A DNA stretch of 45,423 bases from Streptomyces sp. GKU 895 (GCA_002027195.1 MWJO01000070.1:1-45423), one strand, 5' to 3'; counted from the first letter of the stretch, positions 18,097 to 27,807 are shown. The notes: generated from the letters alone by a model not told the origin. A program made the numbers and translations.

Positions 18097-21088
18097 TCAG
18101 GTCGCCCGGTAGGCCGTCAGCAGGCGCTCCACCGCCTTTCCGTACCGTCCGGTGAGGAGCAGGTGGTCCGCCTCCGCGAAGGGCTTCGCGGAGCCCGCCG
18201 TCACCGGCCGCTGCTGGACGATCAGCCGCGCCTTGGTCACCAGGGCGCGCCCCACCTCGTCCGCCCCGGCCTTCTCGGCCGCGGCCGCCGCGACGGCGAG
18301 GGCCTTCAGGGTCGTCGCCCCGCCCTCCGGGACTCTGGTCAGGGTGGTCAGGCCCCAGCCGTACGGGAACTGCGGGTCGTACGTCGCGTCCCCGACGTTG
18401 ATCGGCAGCTGCGCCTCCGACTTGGGCCAGGTGACGGGGAGTTGGCCGGTGAAGGGCCGCCTGCCGTAGAGCACGTCGGCGACTCCGGCGCCCTCGGTGC
18501 CGGGCAGCCAGGAGGCCACGAGGGCGTCGATCGCGCCGAGCCGGTCGCCGACGAGCTGCGGGCGTCCGGACACGATCAGCACCGCGCACTTCATGGCCGC
18601 GCACACCTTGTCGACGGCCGCCTTGTCGGCCGCGGACAGCTCCAGGTCGTGGCCGTTGCCGACGTCACCGACGCCCTCGGCGTACGGGGTCTCCCCGACG
18701 ACGACCACGCCGACGTCGTAGCCGGTGGTGGGCGCCGAGGCGTCCTTGGAGTACGTCACGTCTCCCCCGGCGTCGCGCAGGCCCTCCAGGATCGTCGTCC
18801 CGGGGACGATGTCGCCGGACGAGCCCTGCCAGGTGACCGTCCAGCCTCCGGTCTGGTTGCCGATGTCGTCGGCGTTCGAGCCGGCGACGTACACCTTCTG
18901 GGACTTCTTCAGCGGCAGCACACCGCCCGCGTTCTTCAGCAGCACCTGCGACTCGGCCGCCGCCTGCCGGGCGACCGCGCGGTGTCCGGCGGAACCGATC
19001 TTCGCCGCGCCGCTCGTGTCGGCGTACGGCTTCTCGAAGAGGCCGAGCCTGAACTTCTGCGTGAGGATGCGCGACACGGCGTCGTCGATCCGTGCCTCGC
19101 TCACCCGCCCGGCCTCGGTCTCGGCGACGAGGGCGGTGCGGAAGTCCCGGTAGGCGTAGGGGGCCATGACCATGTCGACGCCGGCGTTGACCGAGGTGCG
19201 GACGTCGGAGGTGTAGTCGCCGGGGATCTGGTTGATGCCGTCCCAGTCGCTGATGACGAAGCCGTCGAAGCCCATCCGGCCCTTCAGCACGCCGTTGATC
19301 ATGTCGGCGCGGGCGTGCATCTTGACCGGGCCCTTGCCGTCGCCGATGACGTCCAGGGAGGAGTAGGAGGGCATGACCGTGCCGACGCCGCGGTCGACGG
19401 CCGTCTCGTACGGGGCGAGATGGATCGCTTCCAACTGCTGCGGGGTGACGGTGGTGACGCCCTGGTCGATGGTGTAGGTGCCGGTGGTGGAGGAGCCGTA
19501 GGCGGTGCCGCCGTCGCCGACGAAGTGCTTGGCGGTGGCGAGAACCTTGTCGTCGTCCTTCAAGTCCCGCCCGTTCGCGGCGCCTTGGAGGCCCTGGATG
19601 ATCGTCTCCATCGAGTCGACCAGGGCCGGGTCCTCGCCGAAGGACTCGTAGGAGCGGCCCCAGCGTTCGTCACGGGTGACGCAGAGGCAGGGCGCGAAGT
19701 CCCAGGGCACGCCGGTGGCGCGGACCTCGGCGGCGGTCACCGCGCCGGTGCGCTGGGCGAGTCGGGGGTCGCGGGTGGCGCCGAGTCCGATGTTGTGGGG
19801 CATGACCGTGGCGCCGACCAGGTTGTTGTGGCCGTGGACGCGTCGACGCCGTAGATCAGGGGGATCTGGAACCTGGTTGCCTGGGCCCGGAGTTGGAAGG
19901 AGTCGATCATCTTCGCCCAGGCCTCGGGGGTGTTGGGCGTGGGGGTGGAGCCGCCGCCGGAGAGGAGCGAGCCGAGGGCGTACGCGGCGATGTCGCCGCC
20001 GGTCCCGACCGCGCCCCGCTCCGCCTGGGTCATCTGACCGGCCTTCTCGGCGAGGGACATCCGGGAGAGGAGATCGGCGACGCGGGCCTTGACGGGCAAC
20101 TTGGCGTTCAGATACGGCAGTCCGTGGGCGTCGATCACGATCTGCGGGGTCTCGTCGGGGGCCTTGGCGCCGGTGACGGTGAGTTTCAGCGGGATGGTCT
20201 CGGCGCTCTCGGCGGCCTTGTCCTCGAGGGTGCGGACCTTGATCGTCCGGGTGGTGCCGGAGGCTGTGCCGGCGGGGAAGGTGAGGGTGCCGGAGACGGG
20301 GACGTAGTCCTTGCCGGGGTCGGCGGGCGTCTCGTACGCGACCGTCACGGGCTCGTCGACGGGCGCGGAGCCGGTGGTCGCCAGGGTCACCCGGACGGTG
20401 GCGGTGCCGCCTTCCCGCACCGGGTACACCGGCGCGTCGGTGAGGACGGAGGCGCGCCGGGACTGGTCGGCCCTGCCGTACAACTCGACGCCGTCCATGG
20501 CGAATCGGCCCGGCGTGCGACCGGGAGGGTGACCGCGTATCCCCAGGTCTCGGTCAGTCCGAGGATGTGGTCGATGCCGCCGACGGGCTGGTAGTCGGTG
20601 CGGTACGCGAAGTCGGTGAAGGGGATCTCGATCTGTTTCCAGCCACTGAAGTCGTCGGTGAACGACGTCGTCCAGAGCTCGGAGGCCTCGCCGTTGGCGC
20701 CGCCGTCCTTGAGCTCGAAGGCGATCTTCTTGCCGTTGTCCTGGCCGTCCCACCAGAAGCGGATGCCCTTGTGGGCGGACCAGTCGTGGGCCGGTTCGTT
20801 CGCGGCGAAGTCGTGGGTGAAGCCGCCGTAGCCGCTGATGTCGTAGGTCCCGGCGAGGACCTTGGCGCCCTCGGGGGCGTCGGGTCTGGTGGCCAGCTGG
20901 AGCGTGGGTGGGTCGTCGCTGTCGCTCCCCCAGGTGAAGATGCCCTCCGCGGGCTGGGTGGCGAAGGGGACCTCGCCCTCGAAGCGGTCGACAGGGACCG
21001 GCGGCGGGTCGTCGGCCGCCTGCGACACGGTCGGCGAGAGCAGCGCGGCGGACAGGGCCGCGGAGACGAGCAGGGCGGTTCTTGGCAT
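18097..21088 (-). CDS. Secreted multidomain GH3 beta-glucosidase-type enzyme, two frameshifts
   Basis: A secreted glycosidase of about 997 residues after repair. A signal peptide (MPRTALLVSAALSAALL) is followed by a CBM11-like beta-sandwich (FEGEVPFATQ to the GYAVTLP region), a Calx-beta-like module (about residues 215-325, with VTVAYETPAD and GTLTFPAG) and the GH3 N- and C-terminal domains. The nucleophile is Asp in GFVISDWDG; GVDAVHGHNN and KHFVGDGG are substrate-pocket motifs. One G is missing near 20522 (joining GYAVTLP to GRTPGRFAMDG) and one near 19840 (restoring GVDAVHGHNN). The start at 21088 has GAGGGAAGG upstream. It is divergent from the GH30 gene. The likely product is glucose or a short sugar from beta-glucans or glucosides; exact substrate is unknown. 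Confidence 0.87.
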
Positions 21089-21132
21089 AGACCTTCCCTC
21101 GACTCTCTGGTTCACTCTGGCTCGAGCAGTTC

Positions 21133-21159
21133 ACTCATGACTTAGATCACGCCATGAGT
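21133..21159. promoter_or_regulatory. Inverted repeat between divergent GH3 and GH30 genes
   Basis: ACTCATG at 21133-21139 and CATGAGT at 21153-21159 form a perfect repeat with a 13-base spacer, in an AT-rich island that continues into GTTAACTAAG. It is central in the 116-base divergent gap, a natural place for a sugar-responsive operator serving both glycosidase genes. Confidence 0.5.
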
Positions 21160-21204
21160 TAACTAAGGCCCCGCAGACCCGTCAAGACGACTCGTCAGGG
21201 AGCG

Positions 21205-23103
21205 ATGCACCCCATGAGAAGAACCCCCCACGCGAGAAGAGCCCCCCAAGCGCTCCGGCTGCTGCTGGCCGGTGTGCTCTCGGCGGCCGGCGTCACCGCG
21301 GCCACGGCCCCCGCGCACGCGGCCGGTGAGCAGGTCACGGCCTGGCTCACCACCACCGACGACTCCGCCGGACGCCATGTGACGCGCGGCCTCCAGGCGC
21401 AGACGCCGTTCGCCTTCCAGTCCGGGGCCGGGGGCGGCGGCGAGAACATCACCGTCGACGAGAACACCCGGTACCAGACCTTCACCGGCGGCGGCGCGTC
21501 CTTCACGGACACCGCGGCCTGGCTGATGAACAGCAGCGGGGCGCTGTCGCAGACGACCCGGGACGCGACCATGCGGAAGCTGTTCTCGCCGACGGACGGG
21601 ATCGGGCTGTCGTTCCTGCGCAATCCCATGGGCGCCTCCGACCTGGCGCGGTACGGCTACACGTACGACGACGTGCCGGCCGGGCAGACGGACCCCAACC
21701 TGAACAGCTTCTCCATCGCGCACGACCTCGCGGACGTGGTGCCGCTGACCAAGCAGGCGCTCCAGCTCAACCCCTCTCTGACTGTCATGGCCTCGCCATG
21801 GACGGCTCCGGCCTGGATGAAGGACAGCGGCTCGCTCAACGGCGGCTGGCTGAAGGCGGAGGACTACGGGGCGTACGCCAACTACTTCGTCAAGTACCTT
21901 CAGGCGTACAAGGACCAGGGCGTTCCGGTCTCCTACGTGACCGTCCAGAACGAGCCGACCTGTTGCTCCGGCTATCCGTCGATGAGCTGGAACGCGTCCG
22001 GTCTCGCCTACTTCACCAAGAGCGAACTGCTGCCGAAGCTCAACGCCTCCGGGCTGTCCACGAAGGTACTGGCGCACGACTGGAACTGGGACGTGTACGA
22101 CTCGTACGCGGCGGCGACGGTGGACGACGCGGCGGTGCGCTCCAACCCGAACTTCGGCGGCATCGCCTGGCACGGCTACAGCGACATCAGCGGCGTCTCC
22201 AAGCAGACCACCGTCCACAACCAGTACCCCACCCTGGACGCGTTCGGCACCGAGCACTCGGGCGGCACCTGGATCGCCAACCAGCAGCGCGAGGACATGA
22301 ACAACATCATCGACTACACCCGCAACTGGGCGAAGTCGGTGACGAAGTGGTCGCTGGCCGTGGACCAGAACATGGGTCCGCACAACGGGGGTTGCGGCAC
22401 CTGCACCGGGCTGATCACCGTGCACAACGGGGACGGGGCGAGCGGGACGGTCGACTACACGGTCGAGTACTACACGATGGGCCACCTGACGAAGTTCGTC
22501 CGTCCGGGAGCCCAGCGCATCGCCTCGACGGCGTCGTCCGCCGTCCCGAACGTGGCCTGGCGCAACCCGGACGGCTCCAAGGCGCTGATCGCCTACAACG
22601 ACGCCTCCTCCGCGAGGACGGTGACCATCAACTGGGGTTCCCAGCATGCCACTTACTCCCTGCCGGGCAAGACGTCGGCGACCTTCACCTGGACCGGCAC
22701 ACAGTCCGGCAGCGGCAGCTCCTCCGGTTCCTTCGTCGGCCTCGCCGGCAAGTGCCTGGACGTGGCGGGCGGTTCGGCCACCAACGGCACGGCCGTCCAG
22801 CTCTACGACTGCAACGGCTCGACCGCGCAGCAGTGGACCGTGCAGTCCGACGGGTCGGTCCGGGCGCTGGGCAAGTGCCTGGACGTGACCTCGGCCTCGG
22901 TGGCCGACGGCGCGAAGGTCCAGCTGTACGACTGCAACGGCACGGGCGCGCAGCAGTGGTCGTACAACGCGTCGACCGGTGATGTCGTGAACACCGCCGC
23001 GAACAAGTGCCTGGACGTCACCGGCAACTCCTCGGCGAACGGCGCCCGCGCGCAGATATGGAGCTGCACGGGCGCCGCCAACCAGAAGTGGCACTTGCAG
23101 TAG
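21205..23103 (+). CDS. Secreted GH30 glucosylceramidase-like enzyme with C-terminal ricin-type lectin
   Basis: A 632-residue secreted glycosidase. The signal peptide ends near AHAAG (about 39). The GH30 barrel follows, with FTGGGASFTDTAAW, ASPWTAPAWMK, acid/base Glu250 in VQNEPT and nucleophile Glu350 in GTEHSGG. A beta-sandwich ends near residue 495, a Ser/Gly linker follows, then a ricin B beta-trefoil (about 510-632) with three QxW repeats (QQW, QQW, QKW) and repeated GKCLDV-type starts. The first ATG (21205) is used; ATG at 21214 would also serve. GH30 enzymes act on beta-1,6-glucan, glucosylceramide or xylan, and the lectin suggests binding to polymer or cell wall. It may act with the divergent GH3 enzyme. 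Confidence 0.93.
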   Translation: MHPMRRTPHARRAPQALRLLLAGVLSAAGVTAATAPAHAAGEQVTAWLTTTDDSAGRHVTRGLQAQTPFAFQSGAGGGGENITVDENTRYQTFTGGGASFTDTAAWLMNSSGALSQTTRDATMRKLFSPTDGIGLSFLRNPMGASDLARYGYTYDDVPAGQTDPNLNSFSIAHDLADVVPLTKQALQLNPSLTVMASPWTAPAWMKDSGSLNGGWLKAEDYGAYANYFVKYLQAYKDQGVPVSYVTVQNEPTCCSGYPSMSWNASGLAYFTKSELLPKLNASGLSTKVLAHDWNWDVYDSYAAATVDDAAVRSNPNFGGIAWHGYSDISGVSKQTTVHNQYPTLDAFGTEHSGGTWIANQQREDMNNIIDYTRNWAKSVTKWSLAVDQNMGPHNGGCGTCTGLITVHNGDGASGTVDYTVEYYTMGHLTKFVRPGAQRIASTASSAVPNVAWRNPDGSKALIAYNDASSARTVTINWGSQHATYSLPGKTSATFTWTGTQSGSGSSSGSFVGLAGKCLDVAGGSATNGTAVQLYDCNGSTAQQWTVQSDGSVRALGKCLDVTSASVADGAKVQLYDCNGTGAQQWSYNASTGDVVNTAANKCLDVTGNSSANGARAQIWSCTGAANQKWHLQ

Positions 23104-23137
23104 GGGCACGTGCCGGGGCGGCGCCCGCGGGACGTGA

Positions 23138-24742
23138 CTACTCCGCCGGCTCCACCCCGGCCCGCAGCAGCCCGTACGTGTAGGCGTCCTCCAGGGCCTG
23201 CCAGGAGGCGGCGATGACGTTGTCCGCGACACCCACCGTGGACCACTCGCCGGAGCCGTCCGACGTGGAGATCAGGACGCGGGTCGTGGACTGCGTGCCG
23301 TGGACGCCCTCCAGGATGCGGACCTTGTAGTCGACGAGGTCGAGCTTGGCCAGCTGGGGGTAGATCTTCTCCAACGCCACCCTCAACGCCCTGTCCAGGG
23401 CGTTGACCGGGCCGTTGCCCTCCGCGGTGGCGACGATCCGCTCGCCCTTGGCGAAGAGCTTGACCGTGGCCTCGTTGGCGTGGCTGCCGTCGGGGCGGTC
23501 CTCGACGATCGCGCGCCAGGACTCGACGGCGAAGTACTTCAGCGGCTTGCCCTCGACCTCGCCGCGCAGCAGGAGTTCGAAGCTCGCGTCGGCCGCCTCG
23601 TACGTGTAGCCCTTGAGCTCGCGCTCCTTGACCCGCTCCACGACCCGGCCGACCAGCTCGCGGTCGTCGCCGAGATCGACGCCGAGCTCCTTGCCCTTCA
23701 GCTCGACCGAGGCGCGGCCCGCCATGTCGGAGACCAGCATCCGCATGGTGTTGCCGACCTGCTCGGGGTCGATGTGCTGGTACAGGTCGGGGTCGACCTT
23801 GATCGCGGAGGCGTGCAGGCCGGCCTTGTGGGCGAAGGCCGAGACGCCGACGTAGGGCTGGTGGGTGGAGGGGGTGAGGTTGACGACCTCGGCGATGGCG
23901 TGCGAGATCCTCGTCATCTCGCGCAGCTTGCCCTCGGGCAGCACCTTCTTGCCGTACTTCAGCTCCAGGGCCGCGACGACGGGGAAGAGGTTGGCGTTGC
24001 CGACCCGCTCGCCGTAGCCGTTGGCCGTGCACTGGACGTGGGTCGCGCCCGCGTCGACGGCGGCGAGGGTGTTGGCGACCGCGCAGCCGGTGTCGTCCTG
24101 GGCGTGGATGCCGAGGCGGGCGCCGGTGTCGGCCAGCACCGTGGAGACCACGGCCTGTACCTGCGCCGGCAGCATGCCGCCGTTGGTGTCGCAGAGGATG
24201 ACGACGGAGGCGCCCGCTTCCGAGGCGGCCCGTACGACGGCCTTGGCGTACTCGGGGTTGGCGCGGTAGCCGTCGAAGAAGTGCTCGCAGTCGACGAAGA
24301 CCCGGCGGCCCTGCGCGACCAGGTACGACACCGTGTCGCGGACCATCTCCAGGTTCTCGTCCAGCGTGGTGCGCAGGGCGAGCTCCACATGCCGGTCGTG
24401 GGACTTGGCGACCAGCGTGATCACCGGGGCGCCCGACTCCAGCAGTGCCTTGACCTGGGGGTCCTCGGACGCCTTGGCGCCCGCCCGGCGGGTCGCGCCG
24501 AAGGCGACCAGCTGCGCGTGCTTGAACTCGACCTCCGCCTGGGCGCGGGCGAAGAACTCGGTGTCCCGCGGGTTGGCGCCGGGCCAGCCGCCCTCGATGA
24601 AGCCCACGCCGAAGTCGTCCAGGTGCCGCGCGATGGCCAGTTTGTCCGCGACGGTGAGGTTGATGCCCTCCCGCTGGGCGCCGTCGCGCAGGGTGGTGTC
24701 GAAGACGTGGAACTGATCGTCGAGCTCGCTGGTTTCGGTCAT
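23138..24742 (-). CDS. cimA: Citramalate synthase
   Basis: A 534-residue enzyme condensing pyruvate and acetyl-CoA to (R)-citramalate, a threonine-independent entry to isoleucine. DTTLRDGAQREGI near the N-terminus and HAQDDTGCAVANTLAAVDAG mark the isopropylmalate-synthase-like family with its divalent metal site. The sequence HVQCTANGYGERVGNANL and the C-terminal LeuA-type allosteric domain (from about 400) fit CimA better than LeuA, although 2-isopropylmalate synthase-like annotation is common. ATG at 24742 begins MTETSELDDQFHVFDT. The open frame continues upstream to 25000, but that part overlaps a leader with an attenuator-like hairpin and is not conserved-looking. The sequence is intact. 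It converges on the GH30 gene 34 bases away. Confidence 0.92.
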   Translation of the reverse strand: MTETSELDDQFHVFDTTLRDGAQREGINLTVADKLAIARHLDDFGVGFIEGGWPGANPRDTEFFARAQAEVEFKHAQLVAFGATRRAGAKASEDPQVKALLESGAPVITLVAKSHDRHVELALRTTLDENLEMVRDTVSYLVAQGRRVFVDCEHFFDGYRANPEYAKAVVRAASEAGASVVILCDTNGGMLPAQVQAVVSTVLADTGARLGIHAQDDTGCAVANTLAAVDAGATHVQCTANGYGERVGNANLFPVVAALELKYGKKVLPEGKLREMTRISHAIAEVVNLTPSTHQPYVGVSAFAHKAGLHASAIKVDPDLYQHIDPEQVGNTMRMLVSDMAGRASVELKGKELGVDLGDDRELVGRVVERVKERELKGYTYEAADASFELLLRGEVEGKPLKYFAVESWRAIVEDRPDGSHANEATVKLFAKGERIVATAEGNGPVNALDRALRVALEKIYPQLAKLDLVDYKVRILEGVHGTQSTTRVLISTSDGSGEWSTVGVADNVIAASWQALEDAYTYGLLRAGVEPAE

Positions 24743-24853
24743 GGTCTCAAGGCTCCTGAGGTTGGATCTCGGTCGTACCGGAATGACCGGCTCCACCGCC
24801 CCCACATATTCCCTCGCGCTCTCGCCTCCGGCTGCGGGTGGGCCAGAAAAGCG

Positions 24854-24969
24854 AAAAACCCCTCGCGGGTGCGAGAGGTCTGCGCGCGGGTCGAGGACGA
24901 CGGTGTCCGTCCGTACCTGGTCGTACGAGACGGTCACTGCGGACCGGCGCGCCTGCTGCCAATAATCAT
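24854..24969 (-). promoter_or_regulatory. Possible attenuator and Ile-containing leader peptide upstream of cimA
   Basis: On the minus strand CCTCTCGC and GCGAGGGG pair around ACCC and are followed by TTTTT (24878 down to 24854), an intrinsic-terminator shape rare in this genome and placed in the untranslated region 112 bases before the cimA start. Further upstream a short frame (24969-24934) reads MIIGSRRAGPQ with two consecutive Ile codons after the start. Together they suggest isoleucine-dependent attenuation. The leader has no clear Shine-Dalgarno, and the rest of the 308-base gap 24743-25050 shows nothing further. Confidence 0.4.
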
Positions 24970-25050
24970 GGCGAACGAGAGCACGGGGGCAGTCTGGCAC
25001 AAGTCGCCCCCGCGCTCACCGTCCGTCTCAGGATGCGAACCCTCTGCTGG

Positions 25051-26340
25051 TCAGCGCAGGTGGCGGACGAAGCCGTCGGTGACCCCGTTGGTGTCGTCCG
25101 GCACGAGTTGCGCGGAGCCGGAGGAGAGGCCGACCTCCTTGGCGCCGCGGGTCACGGAGTACAGGGTGACGGCCTCGTCCTCGACCGTGCCGCCGCTGAC
25201 GGACCGGCTGACGAGGCGGACCTTGCCGGTGCGCAGGTCGCGGAGGTAGACGTTGCCGACGCCGAAGTAGCCCGTGGCGCGGTTGCGCGGGGTGGCCTCG
25301 TAGGCGACGTACCGGCCGTCGGGGCTGATCTCGGGGCTCTGGGTGCCGAAGGCGGTCTCCGCGTTGTGCGAGATCCGCCGGATCTTGCCGGTCTTCAGGT
25401 CGCGTACGAAGACGTCGGCGTCGCCGTTGGTGTCGTCCGGGGCCAGGTCGGGGGCGCTGGAGCTGAAGGCGACGTACCGGCCGTTCGCGGTGAGCGAGGC
25501 GTCGAGGGCCGCGGTGGTCGGGGTGCCGTCGGGGGTGACGTTCAGCTGCTGCCGGGTGCCCTTCTTGATGTCGTACGCCCACAGGGCCGAGCCCGGGCCG
25601 CGGTACTGGAACTGGTTGTAGACGATGCGGCTGCCGTCGTCGCTGACGTCGTGGACGACCGACGTCCACTCGGGGCGGGTGCGCTCGCTGACGCGCTTCA
25701 CCTTTCCCGTCCGGCGGTCGAGGAGGTAGAGCATCCGGTACCCGTTGGGGTCGTCGGCCTCCATCCGGTTGGGGCGGGCGGTGAAGGCGACGTAGCGGGC
25801 GTCGGCCGACATGGCGGCGCCGCCGACGTCGACGGAGCGGCCGTCGATCCCGAAGCTGAGCCGTTCGGTCCGGCCCGTGCGGCGGTCGTGCAGATAGACG
25901 TCGTCGACCCATTCGTCGGCGGGCGGCGGGGTGTCCCAGTGGACGAGGTTGCGGGCCTGGGAGGTGAACAGGACGTACCGGCCGTCGCGGCTGATGTCGA
26001 ACGCGCTGGACGTGTGGTCGGCCTGGGCGCCGACGGAGCTGACGTTGACCCGCTCGACGGTGCCCTTGCGCAGGTCGCGGACGAAGACGTCGGCTTGTCC
26101 GTTGGTGTCCCCCGGCACCAGGTTGCCGGCCTCCGAGGTGAAGACCGCGAAGCGGCCGTCGGCGCTGAACTCGGGACCGTAGGTGTAGCTGTCGGCCTGC
26201 CCGCCCGTGGGTGAGGTGCCGAGGCGCTCGGTGTGCGGGGCCCGGGCCGGGGCCGGGGCGGAGGACGCCGTGGTGGCGGAGAGGGTGAGCAGGGCGGCGA
26301 CGATGCCGGTGGCGAGTGCGGTGCGCGTGCTGGCGTACAA
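25051..26340 (-). CDS. Secreted seven-bladed TolB/WD40-like beta-propeller protein A
   Basis: A 429-residue exported protein with signal peptide MYASTRTALATGIVAALLTL. It is built of seven repeats of about 55 residues, each with ADGRYVAF-type strand and VYLHDRRTG or VFVRDLKTG ending. Several carry D-T-N-G-x-x-D loops (GDTNGQADVFVRD, DDTNGDADVFVRD), which look like calcium-binding turns. The fold matches PD40/TolB-like propellers. The TTG start at 26340 has GGGGGGAA about 10 bases upstream. No enzyme motif is seen, so binding is more likely than catalysis. The gene directly upstream (26390) is a paralogue 49 bases away, on the same strand and probably co-transcribed. Function unknown. Confidence 0.85.
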   Translation of the reverse strand: MYASTRTALATGIVAALLTLSATTASSAPAPARAPHTERLGTSPTGGQADSYTYGPEFSADGRFAVFTSEAGNLVPGDTNGQADVFVRDLRKGTVERVNVSSVGAQADHTSSAFDISRDGRYVLFTSQARNLVHWDTPPPADEWVDDVYLHDRRTGRTERLSFGIDGRSVDVGGAAMSADARYVAFTARPNRMEADDPNGYRMLYLLDRRTGKVKRVSERTRPEWTSVVHDVSDDGSRIVYNQFQYRGPGSALWAYDIKKGTRQQLNVTPDGTPTTAALDASLTANGRYVAFSSSAPDLAPDDTNGDADVFVRDLKTGKIRRISHNAETAFGTQSPEISPDGRYVAYEATPRNRATGYFGVGNVYLRDLRTGKVRLVSRSVSGGTVEDEAVTLYSVTRGAKEVGLSSGSAQLVPDDTNGVTDGFVRHLR

Positions 26341-26389
26341 GAGCGGTTCCCCCCGTGTGGTTCGGTGTGCTGCGTGTGCGGTCTTCCGG

Positions 26390-27673
26390 TCAGTGCAGGC
26401 GCCGGGCGAAGACGTCCGTCACCCCGTTCGTGTCGCCCGGCACGAGGTTCGTGGCGTCCGACGTGTAGGCGACCCGGTGGCCGCCCAGGGCCGTGCCGCC
26501 GGTCGCCGGGCCGTCCGCCTGGGTGCCGTCGGTGGCCGCGCTGACCCGCTCGATCGCGCCGGTCCGCAGGTCCTTGACGAAGACGTCGGCGACCCCGTTG
26601 GTGTCGTCCGGTACGAGGTTCGTGGCGGCCGACACGAAGACGACCCGGCGCCCGTCCGCGCTCAGGTACGCCCCGGAGCTCGCGCCGTCGCCCTGGGTGC
26701 CGTCGGCGGCGGTGCTGACGCGCACGGTCGTCCGCGTCTCCCGGTCGAAGGCGAAGACGTCGGTGACCTTGTTGGTGTCGTCGGGCACCAGGGAGCGGAC
26801 GTTGGAGGCGAAGGCGAACACGCGGGCGTCGGCGCTGAGCGACGAATCGAACGAGCTTTCCTTGTAGACGTACTTGGTGGGCCGGCTGATCTGTTCCGTC
26901 GTCCGCTCCACGCGGTCGCGCACATAGACGTTGCGGGCGTGGGTGTAGTCGTGGGCCGGGTCCAGCTGGTCCGCCGACTCGAACGCCACGTACCGGCCGT
27001 CGGCGCTGAGCGCCGCCCCGAGCGAGTCGGCCTCGCCGAGGGTGCCGTCGGTGCGGTACTGGACCAGTTCGTCCCGCCCTGTCGTGCGGTCGTGGACGAT
27101 CACGTCGTCGCGCCCGTTGGTGTCGCCGGGCGCGGCGTCCGGGGTCGAGGTGGTGTACGCGACGACACGGCCGTCGGCGCTGATGGCGGGCGAGTGGTTG
27201 AGCAGATAGCGCGGCGGCACGTCCGGGTGGCCGTGGCTGATCCGCTCGGTGCGGTGGGTGCGGCGGTCGACGAGGTAGATGTCGTCGAGGCCGTTGTCGT
27301 CGTCCCGGGTGAGCGCGGCGGCGGTGGCGACGACGACACGGCGGCCGTCACCGCTGAGCGCCACGTCCGTCGCCGGGCCCTCCCCCACGCGTTCGGTACG
27401 GCCGGTGCGCAGATCGCGGACGAAGGCGTCGGCGACCCCGTTGGTGTCCCCCGGGACGAGGTCGGCGGCGGCCGAGACGAAGGCGACGTACCGGCCGTTC
27501 GCACTGAGCACGGGCCGTCCGGAGGCACCGTCGGCCTGCCGGCCATGGGAGTCGACGCTCACCCGTTCGGTGCGCTGCGGGGTGTGCGGGCCGGCGTGGG
27601 CCGGTAAGGCGGCCAGGGCGAGCGCGGTCGCGACGAAGGCGGCGCTCAGGGTCGTACGGCGTGCGAGACCCAT
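26390..27673 (-). CDS. Secreted seven-bladed TolB/WD40-like beta-propeller protein B
   Basis: A 427-residue paralogue of the next gene, with signal peptide MGLARRTTLSAAFVATALAL. Seven blades end in VFVRDLRTG-like segments, and most contain D-T-N-G-x-x-D loops (GDTNGVADAFVRD, DDTNKVTDVFAFD, DDTNGVADVFVKD, GDTNGVTDVFARR). The last blade closes at the very C-terminus, as expected for a ring closed by its ends. ATG at 27673 follows GGGGGATTTTCT; ATG at 27703 would put ten charged residues before the signal. The ribosome site lies inside a perfect palindrome (27675-27692). It probably arose by tandem duplication with gene A. Ligand unknown. Confidence 0.85.
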   Translation of the reverse strand: MGLARRTTLSAAFVATALALAALPAHAGPHTPQRTERVSVDSHGRQADGASGRPVLSANGRYVAFVSAAADLVPGDTNGVADAFVRDLRTGRTERVGEGPATDVALSGDGRRVVVATAAALTRDDDNGLDDIYLVDRRTHRTERISHGHPDVPPRYLLNHSPAISADGRVVAYTTSTPDAAPGDTNGRDDVIVHDRTTGRDELVQYRTDGTLGEADSLGAALSADGRYVAFESADQLDPAHDYTHARNVYVRDRVERTTEQISRPTKYVYKESSFDSSLSADARVFAFASNVRSLVPDDTNKVTDVFAFDRETRTTVRVSTAADGTQGDGASSGAYLSADGRRVVFVSAATNLVPDDTNGVADVFVKDLRTGAIERVSAATDGTQADGPATGGTALGGHRVAYTSDATNLVPGDTNGVTDVFARRLH

Positions 27674-27674
27674 A

Positions 27675-27784
27675 GAAAATCCCCCGATTTTCCGTGCTGG
27701 CAAAGGAGTTCGGCACAGACGGCGGGCGTCCCCCGAACTCTTTACGAGGCAAGCGCATCACAAGGCACAGGGCAATCCCCCGAA
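27675..27784 (-). promoter_or_regulatory. Palindromes and three TCCCCCGA motifs upstream of the propeller genes
   Basis: GAAAATC and GATTTTC (27675-27681 and 27686-27692) pair around CCCC, covering the minus-strand GGGGG ribosome site of gene B. A second repeat, GAGTTCGG (27706-27713) with CCGAACTC (27733-27740), lies upstream. TCCCCCGA occurs three times, at 27680, 27729 and 27776, about 48 bases apart. Operator or RNA-structure control of the propeller pair is plausible; no -10/-35 pair is obvious. Confidence 0.45.
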
Positions 27785-27807
27785 TTGAGTACAACCCGGG
27801 CACGGGC

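Noticed and set aside
11069..23103. A dedicated polysaccharide utilisation locus covering PL8, GH3 and GH30
   Set aside because: The genes are on different strands, separated by yceI, an exporter, trypsin and a TPM protein, with no shared transporter or regulator. Only the GH3/GH30 pair looks jointly controlled.
24743..25000. Longer N-terminus for citramalate synthase starting at 25000
   Set aside because: The extra 86 residues would cover an attenuator-like hairpin, are not part of the family and precede a well-placed ATG at 24742.
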